A stretch of 64,000 bases of DNA. It comes from Glaciecola sp048820975. Its GTDB lineage: Bacteria > Pseudomonadota > Gammaproteobacteria > Enterobacterales > Alteromonadaceae. The stretch is from NCBI RefSeq assembly GCF_048820975.1, contig NZ_JBMEUF010000001.1:1488001-1552000 (forward strand), read 5' to 3'. Below are positions 16,987 through 26,652 of this stretch, one piece after another. Under the pieces are notes generated by a model, which was not told the origin of the DNA, made no database searches, and worked only from the letters and a program-made list of their open reading frames with translations. Positions within the stretch are counted from its first letter, which is position 1. Each line of letters begins with the position of its first letter. A program made the translations under genes and the position numbers.

Positions 16987-18888
16987 TTACTTTCTCAAGC
17001 AGCGTTGAATGGTTTTAAGTAAAATATCCATATCAAACGGTTTGGTCACAATTTCATCTACCCCTAAGTCAAACCACAACTCAGAATCAATATCAAATGC
17101 GTCTGCTGTAACGGCAATTATAATAGGTTGAGTATCAGGATTGGTGTGCTTGCGAATTTGCTCGGTAGCTTCAATACCATTCATATTCGGCATATGTTTA
17201 TCCATAAGAACCACGTCAATCGCCTTATCTTTTTCCACCATCTTGACCGCTTCATAACCATCTATTGCTTCTATGCATTGTGCGCCCACATCTTCCAGTA
17301 ATGACAGTACAATTTCACGATTAATATCACTGTCATCTACAATCAATACTCGTATCCCTTCAAGACTGGCTGTAGTGCTTGTTTCCTCATACTTCACGGT
17401 TTTAGACACTGTATTATTCGGCATGGGTTTGCCTAAGGTAAGAGAAAACAACGAGCCTGAAGTACTTGACACTAAATTAAGATCAATGCCAAGTAAATCA
17501 CTTAATTTCTTCACAATTTCTAGCCCTAGTCCGGTGCTCAATGAGCCTAATGCATGTCCTGACTCTTCTTGCTTATAGGCATCAAAAATATCAACCGTAT
17601 TCTTAATCCCGATGCCTGTGTCTTCAACGCACAGCACTAAGCGGCTATCTTGCATTTTTGTATATACATGCACACTTCCGCTATGCGTATATTTAATTGC
17701 GTTTGATACCAAGTTGCACAACACTTGCGTTAATCGCACTTTGTCTGTCATAACCATGTCGTGCTGGAGGTCAGGCAAGGTTGCGTATAGCGATAATTCT
17801 TTCTCTTGAGCTTTGAAAATAAATAGCCGTACCACTTGCGTAAATACTTCGGTGACCGACACCATTTCAATAGAAATTCTTAACTTCGCTTCATTTAACT
17901 TTGCTAAGTCTAAAATATCATTTAATAGAAATGATAAATGTTCTGAGTTAGCAATAATTTTGTCTATTTTGTCTGAAGAAGATTGCGGTGATAACTCTTG
18001 TTTCATCATAGCTAGCATACCTAAAATCGCATGCAGCGGTGTACGAATTTCATGAGATACACGGGCAAAAAATTGATTACGAGTTGATAAAGCCGCTAAA
18101 GCTGATAACTCACTCTCGCGCTGCTCAGTTATATCGCTATGCGACATATTTAACACAAGGTTCTGATTTTGCTTGTTAATATAAAGACTGGCGTGGAGCA
18201 TATGATGCCTCCACTTACCAGATAAATGGCGGACCCTTACGACTTTATGAAACTTAGGCTGTTTGGCATTTATGAAATCGTTTAGCTCAGATTTAAAATT
18301 TGCTAATTCATCAGGGTGGATTAACGCGTAAAAGCGACTAATACGTAAGCTTTTGACCGGATTCGGGAAACCTACAAGCTTTGACCAGCCATTGTCACAA
18401 TATATGTTGTCATCGCTTGTATCCCACTCCCACAAGCCAAAGCCAGCATTGTGCAACACCCCTACTAAGCGCTCTTTTTCTGCTTCGAGTCTTTCTCTAA
18501 CTTGCATATCTGAGCTTACATCTGACAACAAATGTATAACAGATGTTGCCCGTCCGTTTTCCCGAACGACTTGGGCCGCATCTTTTACCCAAACGGTAAA
18601 ACCATTCTTGTGAACTAAGCGATAAACAGTATGAACAATTTCTTCGCATGCCTCATCAAGTAAGCCCTGTTGGCTTTCTAACAAATAATGCGCTGTATCA
18701 TCTTCAAAAATTAAATCATCGAACAGTGTTTGTTCGTTACATAGTTCTGAAGATGCATATCCCAATAATGTATTTATATTGTCAGACGCCGATAATATGG
18801 GTTCGCCAGTAAGATTGCTCGACTCAATAAAAAAGGTGTTTGAGTGCTTAAATGCGCGTAGAAAAATTTCACTACTTATTTGCTTCAT
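16987..18888 (-). CDS. Cytoplasmic PAS hybrid histidine kinase
   Basis: A 633-residue hybrid kinase with no membrane segment: two PAS domains (about residues 15-125 and 140-260), a dimerisation domain with phospho-acceptor His-279 in VSHEIRTPL, a HATPase domain (N box CNLVSNAIKYTH, G box DTGIGI, GLGLEIVKKL), and a C-terminal receiver domain with Asp-563. There is no Hpt domain, so relay through a separate phosphotransfer protein is expected. It starts 16 bases after oxyR, and the His-less kinase follows it directly. The PAS domains and oxyR proximity hint at redox or oxygen sensing, which is inference. Confidence 0.88.
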   Translation of the reverse strand: MKQISSEIFLRAFKHSNTFFIESSNLTGEPILSASDNINTLLGYASSELCNEQTLFDDLIFEDDTAHYLLESQQGLLDEACEEIVHTVYRLVHKNGFTVWVKDAAQVVRENGRATSVIHLLSDVSSDMQVRERLEAEKERLVGVLHNAGFGLWEWDTSDDNIYCDNGWSKLVGFPNPVKSLRISRFYALIHPDELANFKSELNDFINAKQPKFHKVVRVRHLSGKWRHHMLHASLYINKQNQNLVLNMSHSDITEQRESELSALAALSTRNQFFARVSHEIRTPLHAILGMLAMMKQELSPQSSSDKIDKIIANSEHLSFLLNDILDLAKLNEAKLRISIEMVSVTEVFTQVVRLFIFKAQEKELSLYATLPDLQHDMVMTDKVRLTQVLCNLVSNAIKYTHSGSVHVYTKMQDSRLVLCVEDTGIGIKNTVDIFDAYKQEESGHALGSLSTGLGLEIVKKLSDLLGIDLNLVSSTSGSLFSLTLGKPMPNNTVSKTVKYEETSTTASLEGIRVLIVDDSDINREIVLSLLEDVGAQCIEAIDGYEAVKMVEKDKAIDVVLMDKHMPNMNGIEATEQIRKHTNPDTQPIIIAVTADAFDIDSELWFDLGVDEIVTKPFDMDILLKTIQRCLRK

Positions 18889-18904
18889 ACTAGCGATTCG
18901 CCTC

Positions 18905-19816
18905 TTAAAGAATATCGTTTGGTTGCGGCAATAATGGGGCGAATAGTTTAGCCAAATGTCTAAACAGCTGCATACGCGTTGTGCCCATTCTCCATACTAA
19001 GCCTATTTCTCTAAAAGCACTGTCATCATCTGACATTGCAACAACATCTGAGTTTTGTAAAATCCCTTTATTTAAAGCCATTTGTGGTAAAAACGTATAG
19101 CCCATTTGGCTATTTACCAGTGAAACTAAGGTGTGCAAACTATTAGCAGTAAGTGAGCTTACTTGTGCCTTATGCGCCAAATTACATGCACTTACGGCGT
19201 GTTCTGTCAAACAATGCTCTTTTTGCAGCAAGAAAATACTGTTTTCTGGCAACTGTTCTATTTCTAAATGCTCAGGCAAATCGGCAGCCTTGTCTTTATG
19301 GGCAATCAGGTGAAATGGATCTTTCCCCAATACCATTTGTTTACAACCTGGCGTTTTCATCGGCAAAGCCAAAATGAGTAAATCTAATTCGCCTTCTGAT
19401 AATTTACTTAGCAAATTGTCGGTTGTATCTTCCAATAATTTTAGCTGAATTTGCGGCAATGATTGTTGCATGCTCGTGATGAGCGATTCAAATAGAAAGG
19501 GGGCAATAGTAGGTATAACGCCGAGTTTTAGCACACCGGTTTGCCAATCACCCGATGATTGAGCAAAGGTTATCCAGTCTTGGCTGTGTTGCAGCAATAT
19601 TTTACTGCGCTCAACTAACGCTTCGCCAAAGTCAGTAAACACAAAAGCTTTGTGTTCGCGCTCAAGCAATTGCTGACCTACGCTCTCTTCAAGATTCTGA
19701 ATAGCAGCGCTAAGCGTAGATTGGCTTACGTTGCATTTATCTGCTGCACGTAAAAAGTGCTGCTCTTTGTGCAGCACTGTTAAGTAGTGTAAATGTTTTA
19801 AATTTGGTGGACGCAA
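18905..19816 (-). CDS. oxyR: Hydrogen peroxide-responsive LysR regulator OxyR
   Basis: LysR-type regulator that senses peroxide through an intramolecular disulphide and activates antioxidant genes. The 303-residue protein has an N-terminal winged helix-turn-helix (about 1-60) and a regulatory domain in which Cys-202 and Cys-211 sit in QKEHCLTEHAVSAC. Their nine-residue spacing equals that of Cys-199 and Cys-208 in E. coli OxyR, which separates it from other LysR proteins. It is the first gene of the block that ends with the Prx-Grx fusion. Confidence 0.92.
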   Translation of the reverse strand: MRPPNLKHLHYLTVLHKEQHFLRAADKCNVSQSTLSAAIQNLEESVGQQLLEREHKAFVFTDFGEALVERSKILLQHSQDWITFAQSSGDWQTGVLKLGVIPTIAPFLFESLITSMQQSLPQIQLKLLEDTTDNLLSKLSEGELDLLILALPMKTPGCKQMVLGKDPFHLIAHKDKAADLPEHLEIEQLPENSIFLLQKEHCLTEHAVSACNLAHKAQVSSLTANSLHTLVSLVNSQMGYTFLPQMALNKGILQNSDVVAMSDDDSAFREIGLVWRMGTTRMQLFRHLAKLFAPLLPQPNDIL

Positions 19817-19860
19817 AGGTAATCAAACGAGTTATTTATCGTGATTACACTTATAGCACA

Positions 19861-21153
19861 CTAGACTCCAAATATCAGCCTCAAGAAATAAAAGAACATA
19901 ATTGAGAACGCTGCACCAGCGGGTAAGGTAATTACCCAAGACGTTACAATGCTCTTCACTGTTTTAGCATTTAGAGCAGATATACCTTGGGCTAAACCGA
20001 CTCCTAGTACGGCACCCACTAATGTTTGTGTAGTAGATATAGGAAGACCAGTCCCAGAGGCTATTAACACGGTGGTCGCCGCTGAAAGTTCTGCAGCAAA
20101 GCCCCTTGAAGGCGTTAGGTGTGTGATGCCTTGACCTATGGTTTTCATAACACGATGGCCAAACAAGGCTAAGCCCATTACGATACCAAAGCCGCCCAAA
20201 GGTAGCACCCACCAAGCTAAATCTGCTTTGCCAGCTATGTCACCATTATTCGAAACTACGCTTACTACGGCCGCCAAAGGCCCAATGGCATTAGCAACAT
20301 CATTCGAACCATGAGCAAAAGCCATACAACATGCCGTAAGTACCATAAGCACCGCGAAAACACGCTCTACACTTATATTTTGCTCTTCGGCCGATATGAT
20401 TAATTCAGCTTCTTTTGAATGTAGCATTTTACGGCTAAGCCTGCGCACTAAAACCATGCCTACAATAGCAACCAAAATACCAATTGCGGCTGCCAAGACT
20501 AAACCTTCCATAAATGGTAATCCTAATCCCACATGCTTCAAACCTTTCTGAATGGTGATTAAGGACATAATAAAGCCAGCTAAGCCCATATAATAAGGGA
20601 TGTACTTTACTGCAGCTAAAAGGGGATGTTTTCTATCAAGAATAAGTTTTTTGGCACTTAAGAAAATCGCTACTGCAATGATACCGGCAAGCGCAGGGGT
20701 AACTATCCAGCTACCTACTATGCCTAATATTTTGCCCCACGCTACCGCTTCTGCGCTTACACCAACAGCAGTGAAACCTACAATGGCCCCCACAATAGAG
20801 TGAGTTGTAGATACAGGCCAACCTTTATACGAGGCAATAATAAGCCAAAGCCCTGCCGCAAAAAGCGAAGAGATCATACCTAAAACAAGTAATTCAGGGA
20901 TATCAGTAAAGTAATCGGCATCTATAATGCCTTTTCTGATAGTGGCGGTAACTTCGCCACCGGCTAGATAAGCACCTGCAAATTCAAACACCATCGCAAT
21001 AATAATAGCTTGCTTAAGTGTGATCGCTTTCGCCCCAACCGAGGTTCCCATGGCATTCGCAACATCATTGGCGCCAATACCCCAGGCCATAATAAAACCC
21101 ACAACTGCGGCAAGTGCCACAAGAATTAGGCCATAACTTTGAATTAAATCCAT
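19861..21153 (-). CDS. pit: PiT family inorganic phosphate transporter
   Basis: Low-affinity, ion-coupled phosphate permease of the inner membrane. The 430-residue protein is hydrophobic throughout and has the duplicated PiT signature: GANDVANAMGTSVGAKAI near residue 27 and GSNDVANAIGPLAAV in the second half, each repeat followed by a VSTTHS- or ISTTQT-type segment. It lies 120 bases downstream of phoU on the same strand, giving the cell both low- and high-affinity uptake genes in one place. No DUF47 partner is present beside it. Confidence 0.93.
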   Translation of the reverse strand: MDLIQSYGLILVALAAVVGFIMAWGIGANDVANAMGTSVGAKAITLKQAIIIAMVFEFAGAYLAGGEVTATIRKGIIDADYFTDIPELLVLGMISSLFAAGLWLIIASYKGWPVSTTHSIVGAIVGFTAVGVSAEAVAWGKILGIVGSWIVTPALAGIIAVAIFLSAKKLILDRKHPLLAAVKYIPYYMGLAGFIMSLITIQKGLKHVGLGLPFMEGLVLAAAIGILVAIVGMVLVRRLSRKMLHSKEAELIISAEEQNISVERVFAVLMVLTACCMAFAHGSNDVANAIGPLAAVVSVVSNNGDIAGKADLAWWVLPLGGFGIVMGLALFGHRVMKTIGQGITHLTPSRGFAAELSAATTVLIASGTGLPISTTQTLVGAVLGVGLAQGISALNAKTVKSIVTSWVITLPAGAAFSIMFFYFLRLIFGV

Positions 21154-21273
21154 AAGTAAAAGAAATAACGTCCATAATGAAATTAATGGTGGAATATAAA
21201 TGCAAACATGTGAAACCGCAACCTTAAACGGCCAATATCAGAAATTGTCAAAAAACTGCAACAATTGAACCCA

Positions 21274-21987
21274 CTATTTTAATAGTTTCTTAACCGTTTT
21301 TTTCATGCTTGTACTGCTAAGGTCTCTGCCGTAAGTTAAATATATAACATACTCACAAATGTTTTTACAACGGTCACCCACGCGCTCAAAAGCGCGAATC
21401 GCCCATAATACATCTAACCATAAATTAATATCATCTGGGTTATTTTGAATTTCAAGCGCAGTATGTTCCAGTACCTTTTTGTAAACCTTATCTATTTCAT
21501 GATCTTGCTGGTGTGCTAATACAGCGGCTTTGTCGTCTTGTCGAGCAAATGCGTCAAAAGTTGCTCGCATCATAGCCACGTTTCGATTACCAATATCCAT
21601 CATGCCTGATAAAACCGTGTCAGAATTAGGAATCTTATTTTTAGTGACCAATTTCGCAACACGCGCTATTTCATCGCCTATTCGCTCTAAATCAGTTGCT
21701 GTTTTTGAAACAGTCATAATCAAACGTAAATCACCTGCAGTAGGATTTCGCTTGGCAATTATGCGCATACATTCTTGTTCAACTTGGGTTTCCATCGAAT
21801 CTACGCGGGTATCATTAAGTGCCACTCGCTCAGCCAAACTTGGTGCGTTTTCCTTAAGCGCAACAAGTGTGTTAACTAGCTGCTGCTCTATCACCCCTCC
21901 CATAGTCAACACAGAGTGCTTTAAATTCTCTAACTCTTGGTTAAATTTAGCAGATATATGCGTACTTAATTGAATTTGACGGCGCAC
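21274..21987 (-). CDS. phoU: Phosphate signalling protein PhoU
   Basis: Negative modulator of the PhoR-PhoB response and of Pst transport, in the cytoplasm. The 237-residue protein has the two-fold PhoU helical repeat, with metal-site-type segments such as TATDLERIGDEIARVAK and the matching FERVGDRCKNICEYV in the second half. The start is GTG at 21987 with GAGGAA upstream. It lies 14 bases after pstB, the usual end of a pst operon. Confidence 0.95.
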   Translation of the reverse strand: MRRQIQLSTHISAKFNQELENLKHSVLTMGGVIEQQLVNTLVALKENAPSLAERVALNDTRVDSMETQVEQECMRIIAKRNPTAGDLRLIMTVSKTATDLERIGDEIARVAKLVTKNKIPNSDTVLSGMMDIGNRNVAMMRATFDAFARQDDKAAVLAHQQDHEIDKVYKKVLEHTALEIQNNPDDINLWLDVLWAIRAFERVGDRCKNICEYVIYLTYGRDLSSTSMKKTVKKLLK

Positions 21988-22001
21988 TTAATATTCCTCG
22001 G

Positions 22002-22808
22002 TTAGCCGTATCGGCCAGTAATATAATCTTCGGTTTGTTGCATATTGGGCATGGTAAATAACGAATCGCTATCAGAGTACTCTATTAGCTCTCCTTTATG
22101 AATAAACGCCGCATAGTCAGACACCCTAGCAGCTTGTTGCATATTATGCGTCACAATCAATATTGTGCATTGTTTTTTCAGCTGTATGATTAACTCTTCT
22201 ATATGCAATGTAGTTAATGGATCAAGGGCTGATGTAGGTTCATCTAACAACAATATTGGTGGCTCTAGGGCGAGTGCTCGAGCTATCATTAATCTTTGCT
22301 GTTGGCCTCCTGATAACACTAAGGCTGATTCAAATAACCTATCTCTTACTTCTTCCCATAACGATGCTTTCTTTAGTGCTGACTCTACCGTGTCATCCAA
22401 AACTCGGCGGTTATTCTCGCCTTTAATACGCAAACCAAAGGCCACATTTTCATAAATGCTCATGGGAAAAGGATTTGGCCGTTGAAATACCATGCCTATT
22501 TGCGAGCGCAGTTTTGATACACGCTCTCGTTTATCATAGATATTTCGATCATCAATCCAAATTTCGCCACTCATTTTGTGCGAACTCACAAATTCATTCA
22601 TTCGATTAATGCTATTTAAAAGTGTTGTTTTACCGCAACCACTTTGCCCAATTAACGCCGTAATTCTATTTTTAGGAACGCGGAGATTAATTTTATTAAG
22701 CACATTTTTTGCATCCATACTTACACTTAAGTCTTTTACGGTAATACTAGTAGTGGCCGAAGAAAACTCTTCTACCGGCATTACATCTCGTTCAAATAGC
22801 TTAAACAT
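22002..22808 (-). CDS. pstB: Phosphate ABC transporter ATP-binding protein
   Basis: Cytoplasmic ATPase of the high-affinity phosphate importer. The 268-residue protein carries Walker A GQSGCGKTT, the Q loop MVFQRPNPFPMS, signature LSGGQQQR, Walker B ILLLDEPTSALD and the switch His in VTHNM. The NPFPMS segment after the Q loop is typical of PstB. It sits between pstA (4 bases away) and phoU in the usual order. Confidence 0.96.
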   Translation of the reverse strand: MFKLFERDVMPVEEFSSATTSITVKDLSVSMDAKNVLNKINLRVPKNRITALIGQSGCGKTTLLNSINRMNEFVSSHKMSGEIWIDDRNIYDKRERVSKLRSQIGMVFQRPNPFPMSIYENVAFGLRIKGENNRRVLDDTVESALKKASLWEEVRDRLFESALVLSGGQQQRLMIARALALEPPILLLDEPTSALDPLTTLHIEELIIQLKKQCTILIVTHNMQQAARVSDYAAFIHKGELIEYSDSDSLFTMPNMQQTEDYITGRYG

Positions 22809-22812
22809 CTTG

Positions 22813-24408
22813 TTATATTCGCTTATATTTGTTGCGCAATTTATTACGCAAAATTATGGCTGATACATTCAGGAAAAATACAATTAGTAGCAACAGTAAA
22901 CACGTTGCAAACATCAGTGACGATACTTGAGATTCCGTTTGATTATGAAATGCGCCATCGTAAATAAACACACCTAAATGCATGAACTGGCGCTCTAAGT
23001 GAATGAAAGGGAATTCACTATCAATAGGTAAACTAGGGGCAAACTTAACCGCGCCCACTAGTATTAAAGGCGCAACTTCGCCAGCTGCTCGGGCGATAGC
23101 TAAAATGACTCCGGTTAGAATACCAGGGCTTGCCATAGGCAACACTACGCGCCGTATAGTTTCATATTTTGTCGCGCCAAGAGCTAATGCACCAGCGCGT
23201 AGGTTTTTAGGTACGCGCTTTAATCCTTCTTCAGTAGATACAATTACTACAGGTAAGGTCAATATTCCCATGGTTAATGCAGCCCATAATAAACCGGGCG
23301 TGCCAAAGGTGGGGCTTGGCAAACTTTGCGAGAATAGCAATTGGTCAATGGTTCCGCCCATTCCATAAACAAAAAAGCCTAGGCCGAACACCCCATAAAC
23401 TACCGAAGGCACTGCTGCCATATTGCTTACACTTATACGAATAAACGTGGTTAAACGCGTTGCAGGAGCATATTCATGCAAATATATAGCAGCGATGGCA
23501 CCAAAAGGCGTAACAAACACCGCCATTAGTATTACCATTAATAAGGTGCCGAATATTGCGGGAAACACGCCGCCGCTGGTAGATGCTTGTTTAGGCGACT
23601 CAGTTAAGAAGATATAAAGCTGCTTAAAAGTGTAAGCAATCGCGTCCCAATTACTAAATGCATTGGGTTGATAAAATTCAACCACATCAATAAAAGCAAT
23701 ACTTAGCTCATCTTGAGAATCAATGCGTATATTGATTCTATGACTTTGAATTTGATCTCTAATATTATTAGCGTACTGCTGCCAACGCCTAAATTCAGCC
23801 AGTTTTCGTTGAAACATGGGCGTTTCGATACCTACGCCTTTGTCAGTAAAATCACCAATAGTTTCGTGTAAAGGCTTGAGCTTGCTTAATTGAATATCTG
23901 ATAAATTTCGCGATAGTGTGTTTACGGTAGTGGTTATCTCGTCAAACTGAGATAAATCACTTAGTATTTTTTCGCCCAGCTGAATACTCGAAAATTTTCC
24001 TAAGTATTTTTTACCCGCTCGCGTATTCAGTAAATAAACATCATCTGGCTTATAAACCTCAAGTACGAGTTCTTCGGCTAAGGCTAAATTTGTGTAAGCT
24101 TCGTTCTTTTTCTCAAACATTCGCCTTACTTCGAGCTTACTATCATGGCTCAATACATACTCAATATGAGTATTTGGGGCAAGCGGTGTGTATTGAGCGC
24201 CATTATGTTCTGTAATTGAAGTTCGTACTTCAAACACTGACATTGGTAAAAAATAACGACCGCCTTGAAGGGCAACAAATACAAATAAAGATAGTAATAA
24301 AAGTAATAAAATAGAGCATGCTAGCATCACACATACTTCAACTAGCGATTGTTTAAATTGCTCTTGGTAATCATCATTACTTTTATTTTGATATATACTT
24401 AAAGCCAC
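22813..24408 (-). CDS. pstA: Phosphate ABC transporter permease PstA, long form
   Basis: Inner-membrane permease subunit of the phosphate importer. At 531 residues it is much longer than E. coli PstA (about 296). The extra sequence is a periplasmic domain between the first membrane segment (about 28-50) and the permease core that starts near residue 285. The core has the binding-protein-dependent transport signature (EEGLKRVPKNLRAGALALGA). The start lies 2 bases after the pstC stop. The long form matches the similarly enlarged PstC next to it. Confidence 0.92.
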   Translation of the reverse strand: MALSIYQNKSNDDYQEQFKQSLVEVCVMLACSILLLLLLSLFVFVALQGGRYFLPMSVFEVRTSITEHNGAQYTPLAPNTHIEYVLSHDSKLEVRRMFEKKNEAYTNLALAEELVLEVYKPDDVYLLNTRAGKKYLGKFSSIQLGEKILSDLSQFDEITTTVNTLSRNLSDIQLSKLKPLHETIGDFTDKGVGIETPMFQRKLAEFRRWQQYANNIRDQIQSHRINIRIDSQDELSIAFIDVVEFYQPNAFSNWDAIAYTFKQLYIFLTESPKQASTSGGVFPAIFGTLLMVILMAVFVTPFGAIAAIYLHEYAPATRLTTFIRISVSNMAAVPSVVYGVFGLGFFVYGMGGTIDQLLFSQSLPSPTFGTPGLLWAALTMGILTLPVVIVSTEEGLKRVPKNLRAGALALGATKYETIRRVVLPMASPGILTGVILAIARAAGEVAPLILVGAVKFAPSLPIDSEFPFIHLERQFMHLGVFIYDGAFHNQTESQVSSLMFATCLLLLLIVFFLNVSAIILRNKLRNKYKRI

Positions 24409-24410
24409 AT

Positions 24411-26558
24411 TTATTCCCCTCGGTGCATTCGGCGCTTAAGTAATGCAGCCATAGTATTAATAATAAATGTGAATACAAAGAGTAATGCTGCCGTGAGGAA
24501 CAAAATATGATAAAGCGTGCTATCAACCTGCGCTTCTTGAAGCTCAATGGCTAAGTTAGATGTAAGCGTACGTATACCTGAAAATAAATCCCAATTCGCA
24601 ACGGGTGTATTTCCCGTTACCATTAACACAATCATGGTTTCACCAAAAGCACGTCCAAAGCCCAGCATAATAGCCGATATAATACTTGGTAAGGCTACCA
24701 CCAATACTACTTTAAACAAGGTTTGAACGGGTGATGCACCTAAAGCGAAAGCGGCTTGCTTTACGCCGTCAGGGACTTCATAAATAGCATCATCAATTAA
24801 GGTGTAAATAGTGGGTGATATCGCGATTCCCAGCGCAATTGATACCACTACAGCGGTTTTCGAGAGTGTGTATGAGCTTAAAAAGTGAACCGAATCATTG
24901 CTCTGGAAATAACTGGGTAATTGATTGAAAAACAAACTTAGCACTAAAATTATACAAATGAAGGCAAGCGTAATGAGTAAAAACTGCCATTTGTACCAAT
25001 TTGTATCTTTCATTTTGGGCTGCAAAATACTATGCATTGCCGTTAAAAATAAGACCACCAATGGGAAAAACAACACCACTGAAAAAATAACCACTAAGTG
25101 TTGCTCAGCAAAAGGAGCCAACCAAATGGCAGCAATAAATCCAATAATTACCGAAGGCACCGCTTCTAGCATTTCAACTAATGGTTTGATTTTATTGCGC
25201 AGTGAATCACTGGCAAAATATGCGGTATAAATAGCTGAACCTAAGGCTAGCGGTATTGCTACCACCAGAGCCAGAAGTGACGCTTTTATGCTGCCCATAA
25301 TTAATGGCACTATACTGTATTTAGCTGATTGCGCATCTGACGACATAGAGGTTTGCCATAAGTATTCAGGCTTCTCGTAGCCTGAATACTGATTTTTCCC
25401 AAACAATGTTTGAAGACTTATCATACCCTGCATATTCTCAAGCTTAAAATGCGCAAAACTTGCTTGATTTCGCCCTATAAACTCCCCTCTAAAATAGTCA
25501 ATGTATTGCGGTGTGAAGCCAAGTTCGATGTGGCGCTTGTGTTCACCCGTTACAGCGTTGAATATGGCTAGGCGGCCAATCTTGTCAAATATAAGCAGTG
25601 CACTATGCTGAGGTTCTAATTTGAGTGAAAACGGAGGCTCATGTGTTAATGCGCTCATTTCATTAATGGGTTTAAAAAATGGTAGCAATGAGTCATTAAA
25701 CACTAGCCCTAGCGCAAATGTGCCATTTTTATTAAACACGGAATATTTATAAAGCTCGTATGTTTGCGTGATCACAGCTACATCCAGTCCAGTTTGCATC
25801 GCATTAATTTGTATAATGGGTGATGCGTACTGAATTTGTTGTACCACGTTACCTTTATGATCAATCACATTTAAGGTATTGCCATTTGCACTTAGAATAA
25901 TATTTCGCGCCAAAATTGGAACTACAAAAGGGCTGCTTTCATATATCGTAATTTCAGGTTCTACCAAACTTGCTAAATGATGGTTTAGCGTAATACTACC
26001 CTGTCCATTTTGCTGACTTATAAATAATTGGTCATTGTGAAAATATATGTGCCAATTTGCGTAATTTGTTTGCCCGAGAAATGAAGAGGGAAGAGCAAAT
26101 GACGCTTCTAAATTAAGTTCGTAGGCTAAAGCGTTAGAAAATTTGTAAATTTCAAAAATGCCCTGCTTTGTTATCATCGCTACATAAACATTATTTGCGT
26201 CAAAAACCCCCACTAAACTCTTGTCACATTGAGGAGCAAATTGCTTAGCTTTGACTGCACCTTCTTTTGATGAACGATCTATTTTAGATAAGCTAAGAGC
26301 GCATTTATCATAGTTAATGCTAAGCCAGTCACCATTTAACTCAATTGCCCCCGCACTAATTTTGGCAAAAGAACTCTCAAGGATTGTATTTTTCTGTACA
26401 CTGGGTGAAAAGAATAGCGGGCTGGCATTATATAAAATGTGAAAAATGAGGGTGGCGAAAGTTGCCAACACTAGCAAACCAAAGATTCTTACAAAGCGAC
26501 CAAAGGCGTAATCTTTTCGTAATCGTTTTGTTTCAATATGCTTAGTTTTGCTTTTCAT
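24411..26558 (-). CDS. pstC: Phosphate ABC transporter permease PstC, long form
   Basis: Partner permease of PstA. The 715-residue protein is about twice the length of E. coli PstC (319). A first membrane helix (about 25-48) is followed by roughly 350 periplasmic residues with repeated beta-strand-like segments, perhaps a propeller, and then by the permease core from about residue 415, with the coupling segment VPDGVKQAAFALGASPVQ. It is the first gene of pstCAB-phoU. No pstS precedes it; upstream is the divergent gcvR-like gene. I could not find a convincing Pho box in the 94-base gap. Confidence 0.92.
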   Translation of the reverse strand: MKSKTKHIETKRLRKDYAFGRFVRIFGLLVLATFATLIFHILYNASPLFFSPSVQKNTILESSFAKISAGAIELNGDWLSINYDKCALSLSKIDRSSKEGAVKAKQFAPQCDKSLVGVFDANNVYVAMITKQGIFEIYKFSNALAYELNLEASFALPSSFLGQTNYANWHIYFHNDQLFISQQNGQGSITLNHHLASLVEPEITIYESSPFVVPILARNIILSANGNTLNVIDHKGNVVQQIQYASPIIQINAMQTGLDVAVITQTYELYKYSVFNKNGTFALGLVFNDSLLPFFKPINEMSALTHEPPFSLKLEPQHSALLIFDKIGRLAIFNAVTGEHKRHIELGFTPQYIDYFRGEFIGRNQASFAHFKLENMQGMISLQTLFGKNQYSGYEKPEYLWQTSMSSDAQSAKYSIVPLIMGSIKASLLALVVAIPLALGSAIYTAYFASDSLRNKIKPLVEMLEAVPSVIIGFIAAIWLAPFAEQHLVVIFSVVLFFPLVVLFLTAMHSILQPKMKDTNWYKWQFLLITLAFICIILVLSLFFNQLPSYFQSNDSVHFLSSYTLSKTAVVVSIALGIAISPTIYTLIDDAIYEVPDGVKQAAFALGASPVQTLFKVVLVVALPSIISAIMLGFGRAFGETMIVLMVTGNTPVANWDLFSGIRTLTSNLAIELQEAQVDSTLYHILFLTAALLFVFTFIINTMAALLKRRMHRGE

Positions 26559-26652
26559 TTTCTATTTTTAGTATTAAATTCATAAAGCTGCAATGTTTTT
26601 GCGATAATAAAGCATTATCAGGTTCACAAATCAACAAAAAGGTACATTTAGT

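Noticed and set aside
21530..21973. 147-codon ORF antisense to phoU
   Set aside because: Shadow of phoU, with no recognisable family or ribosome site.
26559..26652. Pho box between pstC and the gcvR-like gene
   Set aside because: No pair of CTGTCAT-like repeats at 11-base spacing could be read on either strand.
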